Assembly: GCA_028717445.1 (NCBI GenBank)
Contig: JAQUNU010000047.1
Coordinates: forward strand, 1-5,234
Length of the DNA stretch: 5,234 bases
Origin: Candidatus Portnoyibacteriota bacterium
GTDB taxonomy: Bacteria > Patescibacteriota > Minisyncoccia > Portnoybacterales > GWB1-42-6
Reading direction: 5' to 3'
Both the position numbers and the translations under genes were made by a program. Shown here in pieces: positions 1-5,234 of the stretch (position 1 is the first letter of the stretch; each line of letters starts with the position of its first letter). The notes beneath the pieces are model-generated. The model was given only the letters and a program-made list of their open reading frames with translations. It had not been told where the DNA came from and searched no databases.

Positions 1-1556
1 TTCTTTTTTTATCGGCGGTTGTCCTATTATTCATAACCGTCCTTGTTTTATACAAGAAAAAAAGAGGGCGCGACGATGATCTCTTCATAGTCCTGAATGT
101 AGTCATTATCTTTTGGATTCTGACTGATATTATTTACAGTAAATTTACGAGCGGCTCTGTCTCTTGGCCGATTCTGACATATATCTCCGCCCTATTCCTG
201 CCTTTTTTGTATTTAATTTTCAGTTACTCTTTTTTAAGTAAAAACTGGTCAAAAAAGCTGGTTTTTTTATTTTCTCTGCTGCCACTGGCTCTATTAACGC
301 TTTTAGTCTATCGACCGGAATTAATGCTGAAAAACTCACAAATTCCTTTAAAATTCGGGGGGCTTCTTCCTTTCTATGCCTTTTACATGGCTTCTTATTT
401 CATGGCAAGTTATGCCATCCTGCTAAAAAAAATGAGGGAGGCGGAGATTATGCAAAAAAGACAGATCCAGTTTGTGTTTTTCGGCTCTTTCATACCTTCT
501 ATCACTGCTTTTGTGGGTGCTTTGATTTTGCCTCTTTTCGGAATGTATCAGGTTTATTTTTTATCTCCCGCGTTCACGCTTGTCCTTTCCATTTTCATTG
601 CTTTTGCCATATTCAAACATAATCTTTTTGAAACAAAACTTGTCGCCACCGAACTCTTTGTCGGGTTGCTTTCCTTAATCCTCTTCATCAGATTTTTAAC
701 ATCAGAGGGCGCAAACGATTATTTGATAAATGCGGCGGTTTTAGTAGGCGTAACAATTTTTGGAATTTTATTGCTAAAATCCGTTTTTAAAGAAATCCGA
801 ATGCGAGAACAGCTTTCTAAGGCCTCCGAAGAGCTTCAAAAAGCCAACGAAGAATTAAAAAAACTCGACAAAGCCAAATCGGAATTCATTTCCATCGCTT
901 CGCATCAATTGCGCACGCCGCTTTCGATAATTAAAGGCTATGCCTCGATGCTTCTGGAAGGAAGCTATGGCATCCTGCCGGATAAGGCCAAAGACATCAT
1001 TCAGAAAATAGAGAAAAGCAACGAACGGCTCGTCCGCCTGATCAACGACCTGCTTGATATTTCCAGAATGGAAGGCGGGAGGATGAAATTTCAATGGAAT
1101 TTCATTATTTTGAGCGATCTGGTCCAAAGCGTGGTTGAAGAATTAAGGCCGCAGGCCGACAAAAAGAGCCTGGCTTTAAATTGGCAGACTCTGGGTGAAA
1201 AAACATATGTCCGGGCGGATGAAGAAAAATTAAGACAAGTGATCATGAATCTGATCGATAATGCCATCAAATACACAACCGAAGGACAAGTTGATGTCTC
1301 GATCCAAAAGATCGGGACAGACAGGATCCGACTCTTGGTTAAGGACACGGGCATCGGCATGAAAAAAGAAGAAATAGAAGTGCTTTTTGGTAAATTCATT
1401 CGCGGCCGCGAAGTGCCCAAAGTCTGGACCGAAGGCGTCGGCCTGGGGCTTTATGTGGCTAAAATGATTATTGAAGAGCATAAAGGGAAGGTCTGGGCCG
1501 AAAGCGAAGGCGAAAACAAAGGCTCGACATTCAATGTCGAGCTGCCGGTGTATTAA
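1..1556 (+). CDS. Membrane-bound sensor histidine kinase, 5'-truncated by window edge
   Basis: The reading frame is open from nt 3 to the TAA at 1554-1556, giving 517 visible residues (numbered here from nt 3). No start is visible; a TTG at 207 is a possible but unnecessary internal start, because hydrophobic coding sequence continues upstream of it. About nine hydrophobic segments lie near 1-17, 27-45, 55-78, 86-102, 119-141, 156-180, 184-204, 216-232 and 240-262, resembling the 7TM-type sensor region of some histidine kinases. A charged heptad-like stretch at 263-292 is a probable coiled coil. The HisKA H-box (ASHQLRTPL) places the phospho-acceptor at His301. The HATPase domain shows the N-box (Asn416, Asn420), G1 (DTGIGM from Asp448) and G2 (GVGLGL near 478-482). 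By family knowledge it autophosphorylates on His and passes phosphate to a response regulator, but none is in the window. It ends at its own terminator, so it is probably a separate transcription unit from the downstream operon. The ligand is unknown. Confidence 0.93.
   Translation, partial: LFLSAVVLLFITVLVLYKKKRGRDDDLFIVLNVVIIFWILTDIIYSKFTSGSVSWPILTYISALFLPFLYLIFSYSFLSKNWSKKLVFLFSLLPLALLTLLVYRPELMLKNSQIPLKFGGLLPFYAFYMASYFMASYAILLKKMREAEIMQKRQIQFVFFGSFIPSITAFVGALILPLFGMYQVYFLSPAFTLVLSIFIAFAIFKHNLFETKLVATELFVGLLSLILFIRFLTSEGANDYLINAAVLVGVTIFGILLLKSVFKEIRMREQLSKASEELQKANEELKKLDKAKSEFISIASHQLRTPLSIIKGYASMLLEGSYGILPDKAKDIIQKIEKSNERLVRLINDLLDISRMEGGRMKFQWNFIILSDLVQSVVEELRPQADKKSLALNWQTLGEKTYVRADEEKLRQVIMNLIDNAIKYTTEGQVDVSIQKIGTDRIRLLVKDTGIGMKKEEIEVLFGKFIRGREVPKVWTEGVGLGLYVAKMIIEEHKGKVWAESEGENKGSTFNVELPVY
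1522..1542. repeat. Near-perfect 21-bp palindrome inside the kinase 3' end
   Basis: GCTCGACATT at 1522-1531 and AATGTCGAGC at 1533-1542 are exact reverse complements around a single C. The stretch codes for the conserved C-terminal GSTFNVEL strand of the kinase, so codon choice alone could create it. In RNA it would form a stem of about eight pairs with a five-base loop just before the stop codon. No run of T follows it, so I do not call it a terminator. Confidence 0.6.
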
Positions 1557-1622
1557 TCAAAAAAAATTAATATAAAATCTTAAAAAGGATAGTTGTAAAA
1601 AGATAATTATTTTTGATTAATA
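1551..1622. repeat. 13-bp perfect inverted repeat overlapping the kinase stop codon
   Basis: TATTAATCAAAAA at 1551-1563 and TTTTTGATTAATA at 1610-1622 are exact reverse complements separated by 46 bases. The left arm includes the kinase TAA stop. The arms are very AT-rich, so some self-complementarity is expected by composition. Together with the hairpin at 1635-1672 it may help protect or define the 3' end of the kinase mRNA. Confidence 0.5.
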
Positions 1623-1634
1623 TAGTCATTCGGT

Positions 1635-1672
1635 AAAAAATAGCCTATCCGTAAACGATAGCTTATTTTTTT
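1635..1672 (+). terminator. Rho-independent terminator after the histidine kinase, probably bidirectional
   Basis: The left arm at 1635-1649 (AAAAAATAGCCTATC) pairs with 1657-1671 across a seven-base loop, giving fifteen positions with one C-C mismatch and one G-U pair. The descending arm ends in seven T residues (1666-1672), and the ascending arm begins with six A, so it could also terminate transcription from the opposite strand. It lies 78 bases after the kinase stop and separates that gene from the operon promoter. Confidence 0.8.
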
Positions 1673-1772
1673 AGTCTCACTCTTTCAAGGCTGCGCCTAT
1701 ACAAAAGGTGTTTATTGATTTTAATTTTAATAAAAAGACAAAAAAGCGGATGTTTTTTATTTTCCTTACGGA
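1673..1772. other. AT-rich spacer between terminator and promoter
   Basis: This is the central part of the 306-base gap between the kinase and the hydrolase gene. I see no plausible coding sequence on either strand and no RNA gene. The only notable item is TTACGGAT, which runs one base past this stretch to 1773 and is the reverse complement of ATCCGTAA in the terminator (1647-1654). At that distance it may be chance. Confidence 0.5.
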
Positions 1773-1801
1773 TTGACATTCGGCAATTTTCTTAATAAGA
1801 T
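1773..1801 (+). promoter_or_regulatory. Sigma70-type promoter of the three-gene operon
   Basis: A perfect -35 hexamer TTGACA lies at 1773-1778. After exactly 17 bases comes TAAGAT at 1796-1801, which matches the consensus -10 box at four of six positions, including the leading TA and final T. Transcription would start near 1807-1810, about 55 bases before the hydrolase GTG. It sits downstream of the kinase terminator and directly upstream of the first operon gene, which supports the call. No other spacer sequence has both boxes at suitable spacing. Confidence 0.68.
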
Positions 1802-1811
1802 CTTAATAAAG
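1790..1811 (+). promoter_or_regulatory. 11-bp direct repeat overlapping the -10 box, possible regulator site
   Basis: TCTTAATAA occurs at 1790-1798 and again at 1801-1809, a period of 11 bases or about one helical turn. The junction also contains the perfect 10-bp palindrome TAAGATCTTA (1796-1805), which covers the -10 box. Direct repeats with an 11-bp period are the known binding geometry of OmpR/PhoB-family response regulators such as PhoB. A bound regulator here would block RNA polymerase, so repression is the more natural reading. The sequence is AT-rich and no regulator gene is visible, so the role is inferred. Confidence 0.35.
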
Positions 1812-1832
1812 TATGGCGCAATGGCGCAATAC
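1811..1832. promoter_or_regulatory. GCGC-rich imperfect palindrome and tandem repeat at the expected transcript start
   Basis: The 22-bp element has the form GTAT-n-GCGC-nnnn-GCGC-n-ATAC, with symmetric half-sites and one mismatched pair in each half. It also contains the tandem 8-bp repeat ATGGCGCA at 1813-1820 and 1821-1828. It lies at about +1 to +25 from the predicted promoter, so it could be a repressor operator or a 5'-end hairpin. It stands out as a GC-rich block in an AT-rich spacer. Confidence 0.35.
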
Positions 1833-1845
1833 TTTGTACCTTGAC

Positions 1846-1853
1846 AAAGGAGG
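1846..1853 (+). promoter_or_regulatory. Strong Shine-Dalgarno site fixing the GTG start at 1863
   Basis: AAAGGAGG ends nine bases before the GTG at 1863. An in-frame TGA at 1842-1844 blocks any earlier start, and the next in-frame ATG is 16 codons downstream without comparable spacing, so this site decides the start of the hydrolase gene. Confidence 0.85.
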
Positions 1854-1862
1854 CAAATTAAA

Positions 1863-2861
1863 GTGGAAATAGAATTGGGTTTAAACGAAAAAGAAAAGGA
1901 AACTGCCAGAATGATCCGTAGCCAAATGCCGCATATCATCATCGATTCCCATGTGCATTGTTCTCCAAAAAAAAGGGGGCAGGCCCTGATCAATGAGGCC
2001 GCCTCTATACCGGGAAACATGTTCAATTTTTTTCCGTGGGGGAAGCACCGGTCTTTTTTTAGGAGAGTCTTTTGTGATCTTCAGTATATAGCGACAACAT
2101 TAGGCTTTCCGGGGAAGGATGAATCCAATAACGCCTATATTCTGCATCTCTCTAGAACGTATAAAAACTGCATTCCAATTTTTCTAAGCTCAAATCTGCC
2201 CGAAAAAGGGTGGGGGCGTCTTTTTGCAGGCTTAAAGATGTATCCTTCCTCCAGGCAAAAATCATCGGCCGAATCAAAGATAAGCGATGTTTTTCCGGAA
2301 GGAGCTTTAAAAAGCGCCGACAGATCAAAACGAGCCATTATCCTACATCTCCCAAGAGATATCTTTAGCCACATTGAAGAATTGCTGGCCCTTGCTGCCA
2401 AATATCCTGGTATTTCTTTTATCATTGCCCATATGGGCAATATATATAAGGACCGAAAAGATATGGGAGATATTCTGGGGACAATCAAGCCGGCAAAAAA
2501 CATCCTTTTTGATACGGCCATGATTACTGATGCGCAGCTCATCGGCCGAACCATTGCTAAACTCGGATGCGGCCGGCTACTCTTTGGCAGCGACGCTCCA
2601 TTTAGCTATATTCGGGGAAGGTATTTTGAAGCGGAAAATAAAATCAGGCTTCAAAGCCTTATTAAATTCAGCTGGGTCAATACGGCCGAACATTGTGATT
2701 ACGAAAAAGAAGCCAAAAATTTCAAGCTGATTCATCTGAATATCATTGAAGCAATCTTGGGAGCGGTCAAAGAAGTATTCGGCGAAACTAGCCGCCAAAG
2801 AACAGCAAAAGAGTTCATCTTTCACGCCAACGCCAAAAACATCTTTCAAGGGAGGGATTAA
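1863..2861 (+). CDS. Amidohydrolase-2-type metal-dependent hydrolase (TIM barrel)
   Basis: This 332-residue protein starts at a GTG behind AAAGGAGG. The motif order is that of the amidohydrolase-related (Amidohydro_2, COG2159-like) branch of the superfamily. The strand-1 metal pair is in IDSHVHC (His30, His32). GLKMYP (Lys125) is followed by LHLPR (His162), AHMG (His190) and FGSDAP (Asp244), the usual metal-binding and catalytic Asp. The C-terminus ends with the family-typical NAKNIF element. Length is normal for the group. Such enzymes are cytoplasmic and perform hydrolysis, lactone opening or non-oxidative decarboxylation on varied substrates, so the reaction cannot be assigned. Residues 246-320 are longer and more charged than a minimal member. 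It is the first gene of the operon, and its stop lies one base from the next ATG, implying coupled translation. I am confident of the fold and family but not of the substrate. Confidence 0.85.
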   Translation: MEIELGLNEKEKETARMIRSQMPHIIIDSHVHCSPKKRGQALINEAASIPGNMFNFFPWGKHRSFFRRVFCDLQYIATTLGFPGKDESNNAYILHLSRTYKNCIPIFLSSNLPEKGWGRLFAGLKMYPSSRQKSSAESKISDVFPEGALKSADRSKRAIILHLPRDIFSHIEELLALAAKYPGISFIIAHMGNIYKDRKDMGDILGTIKPAKNILFDTAMITDAQLIGRTIAKLGCGRLLFGSDAPFSYIRGRYFEAENKIRLQSLIKFSWVNTAEHCDYEKEAKNFKLIHLNIIEAILGAVKEVFGETSRQRTAKEFIFHANAKNIFQGRD

Positions 2862-2862
2862 A

Positions 2863-4302
2863 ATGAAAGTAAAAGGAGCAAGAGAAGAAATCGCCTCAAA
2901 AATCAGCCATCGTTTTCTGGTCTTGACGCCGACAGGGGAGGAAATCCCCATTGATCTTGATATGGTCGAAAAGAATGAAAAAATGGCCTCGGAGTTTCCG
3001 GAATTGATGAAGGTCATCGACTTCGAAGTACTCGGGAAAAAACCGGGCATGGCTCCGCCATCGATCAAGCTAATGAAAGAAAAAGAGCTGATCGATTACG
3101 AGCCGGCCAGCGATTCGGGCCATTTCAGGTTTTACCCCAAAGGGGCGCTGATACTGAAGCTTCTTGAGGATTGGGCCGATGAAATTGCACGCCGTTACGG
3201 CGCCATGCAAATCGAAACACCTATCCTCTATGATTGGAAACACAAAGCGATCAGAAGCCAGGCAGAATCATTCCATGAAAGGCACTATAGCGTCAGGGTC
3301 CCGAACCATCCCAAGAAGGAATTTGTCTTGCGGTTCGCAGGAGACTTCGGCCTGTTTTGCATGATGAAAGACGCAAATTTTTCCCACCATCAGCTCCCGC
3401 TCAAAATATATGAGTATTCCAAAAGCTATCGTTATGAGCGGAGCGGGGAGCTCGTTGGTCTGCGCAGGCTGCGCGGATTCTCGATGCCCGACATCCATAC
3501 TTTTTGCGAGGATATCACCCAGAGCTGGATCGAATACGGCAATCTTTACCGCCATTATTCTGATCTCGCTGCAGCGACTCAGGTAGAATACGCCATCATT
3601 TTTCGGGCGGTTGAAGAATTCTATAGTCGCCATAAAAACGAGATTCTGATGCTTCTCCGCTACAGCCGGAGACCGGCCATCATTGAATTGCTTTCCGGCA
3701 TGAAGCACTACTGGGCAGTCAAGCATGAATTCCAAGGGATTGATTCCGTGGGGGGATCATGCCAAGTGGCTACGGTGCAACTCGATGTAAAAGATGCGGA
3801 AACTTACGGCATTACCTTTGTCAATCAACGCGGAGAAAAGAAAGGATGTATCATCTGCCATTCTTCTATCGGCGCACTCGAAAGATGGATCTTCCTGATG
3901 CTGGAAACGGCTCTCAAGGCAAAGATCCCCGCACTTCCGCTATGGATCTCGCCAAGCCAAATCAGAATCATTCCGGTTTCCGACTCTTTTCTGGAATTCG
4001 CGATTGAAACAGCCAAAGGACTCAATGCCAATCGCATCAGGTCTGAGATTGATGACCGACCCAACCGGATGGGCTATAAGATCATGCTGGCTGAAAAAGA
4101 CTGGATCCCATATATCCTGGTTCTGGGCAAAGAAGAACAATCCTCCGGATATCTAAGCATCAGAAAACGCGGCCACAAAGCAACTTACAAAACAACCCTA
4201 AAACAGTTGGTGATGGATATAAATCTGAAGACCGAAAAAATGCCCTTCAGGCAATCTACTCTGCCGGTCCTCATGTCCAAAAGACCGGTATTCTATGGAT
4301 AA
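2863..4302 (+). CDS. Archaeal-type threonyl-tRNA synthetase homologue lacking the editing domain
   Basis: This 479-residue class II synthetase starts at ATG 2863, behind GGGAGGG (2850-2856), one base after the hydrolase stop; the longer open frame upstream overlaps the hydrolase gene and is not real. Residues 1-75 resemble the linker preceding the archaeal ThrRS core. The core begins at YEPASDSGHFRFYPKG (79-94). Motif 1 lies near IETPILYD (117-124), motif 2 is YRYE...RRLRGF (Arg190, Glu192), and motif 3 is GALER (Arg341). TVQLDV (Gln306) and DIHTFC (Asp210, His212) match threonine-site positions. An anticodon-binding domain spans about 357-440, and the tail PFRQSTLP...SKRP matches archaeal enzymes. 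There is no N-terminal or N2 editing domain, as in crenarchaeal catalytic-only ThrRS. Of the expected zinc ligands Cys/His/His, His212 and His333 are kept but the Cys position is Asp161. It may be a tRNA- or adenylate-using pathway enzyme, a resistance paralogue, or a working ThrRS. Confidence 0.88.
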   Translation: MKVKGAREEIASKISHRFLVLTPTGEEIPIDLDMVEKNEKMASEFPELMKVIDFEVLGKKPGMAPPSIKLMKEKELIDYEPASDSGHFRFYPKGALILKLLEDWADEIARRYGAMQIETPILYDWKHKAIRSQAESFHERHYSVRVPNHPKKEFVLRFAGDFGLFCMMKDANFSHHQLPLKIYEYSKSYRYERSGELVGLRRLRGFSMPDIHTFCEDITQSWIEYGNLYRHYSDLAAATQVEYAIIFRAVEEFYSRHKNEILMLLRYSRRPAIIELLSGMKHYWAVKHEFQGIDSVGGSCQVATVQLDVKDAETYGITFVNQRGEKKGCIICHSSIGALERWIFLMLETALKAKIPALPLWISPSQIRIIPVSDSFLEFAIETAKGLNANRIRSEIDDRPNRMGYKIMLAEKDWIPYILVLGKEEQSSGYLSIRKRGHKATYKTTLKQLVMDINLKTEKMPFRQSTLPVLMSKRPVFYG

Positions 4303-4303
4303 A

Positions 4304-4337
4304 AAGAGGAGATGAGCTTTCGGGCTCATCTCCTCTT
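4304..4337 (+). promoter_or_regulatory. Perfect 14-bp intercistronic hairpin between synthetase and radical SAM genes
   Basis: The left arm AAGAGGAGATGAGC (4304-4317) pairs perfectly with 4324-4337 around TTTCGG, which can tighten to a UUCG loop closed by a U-G pair. It begins two bases after the synthetase stop and ends 20 bases before the next ATG. No T run follows (CACTGAAAAGG instead), so it is not a canonical intrinsic terminator. It could be an mRNA stability element, a processing site or a partial attenuator that sets the level of the downstream gene. The structure is certain; the function is inferred. Confidence 0.7.
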
Positions 4338-4346
4338 CACTGAAAA

Positions 4347-4350
4347 GGAG
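4347..4350 (+). promoter_or_regulatory. Shine-Dalgarno site for the radical SAM gene
   Basis: GGAG within AAAAGGAG lies seven bases before the ATG at 4358 and just outside the hairpin at 4304-4337, so it stays accessible when the hairpin forms. It supports ATG 4358 over upstream non-ATG codons in the same frame, which fall inside the hairpin. Confidence 0.75.
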
Positions 4351-4357
4351 ACAGGAA

Positions 4358-5234
4358 ATGATACGGAAAGAGAATTTCGGAGGAATTATCTTTGACGAGC
4401 GGAGCCATAAAATATACACCCTGAACAAACAGGCTTTCCGAACAATCGAATTGTCTTTTGTTCAAGGCGCTAATATTGAAAGGATCCGCCGATCTTTGAA
4501 GAATGATCTTGATCTTGAACGCAGCAGTCAAGAGATCGAGAATTTTATCCAGACTACGGAAAATCGCTTTGGGAAAGTCGTTCTTTCCCAACAACGAGGT
4601 TCTTCGGCCAACGAGCTCTGGTCGGTTGATTGGAATCAAAAACATTTTATCGCGCCGATCAGTAATTTTTGGAGCTTCACCAATCTCTGTAATCTCCATT
4701 GCACGCATTGTGCCTGGAATTCTTCCCAGCCCCTAAAGAGAGAGCTTAATACGGAATTTTGCAAAGCCCTCATCAACGAAATGAAAGAGATAGGCGTCTG
4801 CGAGCTGAGTTTCAGCGGGGGGGAACCCCTGACCAGAAAGAATCAGCTTTTGGCCATGGCTAAGCACGCTAAAAAATCAGGTTTTCACCTGGGATTAGCC
4901 ACGAACGCCACTCTGATCAATACCCTGGTGGCAGAACAGCTTGCGGAAGCCGGCTTTTCAGAGATCCAAGTCAGCGTGGAAGGATTGGAAGCACACGAGG
5001 CCATCCGAGGCAAAGGCATTTGGGAAAAAACCATGGCTGGCATCAGAATTTTGAAAACCGCCGGCTTTCAAATCACATTCTCCACCACCATCAACAAGAC
5101 CAACCTTAACGAGCTCGATAACATCTTCAAGATGGCGAAAGCTGAGGGGATTCGCGACGTCCGATTTGTCAGGTTTGTGCCAATCGGACGAGGTAAAAGC
5201 AATATAGATCTTTTCGCCCTTTCGCCCGAAGAAG
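4358..5234 (+). CDS. Radical SAM enzyme with N-terminal PqqD-like domain, 3'-truncated by window edge
   Basis: The frame is open from ATG 4358 to the window end: 292 complete codons and no stop. Residues 1-75 resemble a PqqD-like or RiPP-recognition-element domain (FGGIIFDERSHKIYTLNKQA near 7-26, then a helical stretch). The radical SAM core follows: the CxxxCxxC cluster motif is CNLHCTHC (Cys111, Cys115, Cys118), GGEP is at 154-157, LATNATLI at 180-187, and the strand VRFVPIGRG at 271-279 is typical of PqqE/NirJ/AhbC-type SPASM enzymes. By family knowledge it reductively cleaves S-adenosylmethionine to a 5'-deoxyadenosyl radical. PqqD domains usually bind the leader of a peptide substrate, which suggests a peptide-maturing role, but heme-pathway relatives are an alternative. 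The auxiliary-cluster SPASM region would lie beyond the window and is unseen. It is the third operon gene, 55 bases after the synthetase, with a strong hairpin between. Confidence 0.88.
   Translation, partial: MIRKENFGGIIFDERSHKIYTLNKQAFRTIELSFVQGANIERIRRSLKNDLDLERSSQEIENFIQTTENRFGKVVLSQQRGSSANELWSVDWNQKHFIAPISNFWSFTNLCNLHCTHCAWNSSQPLKRELNTEFCKALINEMKEIGVCELSFSGGEPLTRKNQLLAMAKHAKKSGFHLGLATNATLINTLVAEQLAEAGFSEIQVSVEGLEAHEAIRGKGIWEKTMAGIRILKTAGFQITFSTTINKTNLNELDNIFKMAKAEGIRDVRFVRFVPIGRGKSNIDLFALSPEE

Noticed and set aside
207..1556. TTG at 207 as the true start of the histidine kinase
   Set aside because: The frame is open back to nt 3 and encodes further hydrophobic segments continuous with the sensor domain, and no ribosome site precedes the TTG.
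1841..1846. Second TTGACA as a -35 box
   Set aside because: No -10-like sequence occurs at 16-18 bases (the region reads TGGAAA inside the gene), and it overlaps the ribosome-site region.
2746..2862. Upstream TTG start extending the synthetase by 39 residues
   Set aside because: The extension lies wholly within the hydrolase reading frame, has no ribosome site and reads as low-complexity Ser/Lys sequence. ATG 2863 has GGGAGGG at proper spacing.
2577..3068. 163-codon open frame on the minus strand
   Set aside because: It is antisense to the hydrolase 3' end and the synthetase 5' end, has no recognisable motif, and is best explained as a shadow of real coding sequence.
3268..3735. 155-codon open frame on the minus strand
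   Set aside because: It lies entirely antisense to the conserved synthetase core, including motif 2, and has no family features of its own.
3847..3861. CIICH in the synthetase as a cytochrome c heme-binding motif
   Set aside because: The protein is a cytoplasmic class II synthetase with no signal peptide, and the His is the expected zinc ligand before motif 3, so the CxxCH match is coincidental.
4264..4289. CCGGTC/GACCGG inverted repeat at the synthetase 3' end
   Set aside because: Only six pairs with a 14-base loop inside coding sequence; expected by chance.
4312..4395. 27-codon mini-ORF starting in the intercistronic hairpin, considered as a precursor peptide
   Set aside because: AGAGGAG directly abuts its ATG, leaving no usable spacing, and the start is buried in the 14-bp stem. 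The frame runs into the radical SAM gene, and the peptide has no leader/core features.

Overview
The window looks like part of an uncultured bacterial genome, most likely a Patescibacteria/CPR lineage. I infer this from the sensor histidine kinase, which has a hydrophobic multi-pass N-terminus and an H-box region of the form common in those genomes, from the strong Shine-Dalgarno sites, and from a recognisable sigma70-type promoter. Base composition is moderately AT-rich, and the 5' end and intergenic spacer are richer in A+T than the rest. An archaeal host cannot be excluded, because one gene is clearly archaeal-type.

Layout: all genes lie on the + strand. (1) Positions 1-1556 hold the C-terminal part of a membrane-bound sensor histidine kinase whose beginning is cut off by the window edge. 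It is followed by two inverted repeats, the second a convincing intrinsic terminator. (2) Positions 1557-1862 are a 306-base spacer. It holds the terminator, a well-spaced TTGACA/TAAGAT promoter with an 11-bp direct repeat across its -10 box, and a GCGC-rich imperfect palindrome at the expected transcription start. (3) From 1863 a tight three-gene operon begins: an amidohydrolase-2-type metal-dependent hydrolase, an editing-less archaeal-type threonyl-tRNA synthetase homologue one base after it, and, beyond a strong 14-bp hairpin, a radical SAM enzyme with an N-terminal PqqD-like domain that runs off the window.

How they may work together: the operon combines an aminoacyl-tRNA synthetase paralogue, a metal-dependent hydrolase and a PqqD/radical SAM maturase. 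This resembles a small biosynthetic or peptide-modification locus more than a housekeeping cluster. The synthetase retains the class II motifs, the anticodon-binding domain and the archaeal-type C-terminal tail. It lacks an editing domain and has Asp where ThrRS enzymes carry the zinc-ligand Cys. Two readings are plausible: a tRNA- or adenylate-dependent enzyme of the pathway, or a resistance copy of ThrRS. I know of no described system with this combination. No precursor peptide is visible, but the locus continues past the window.
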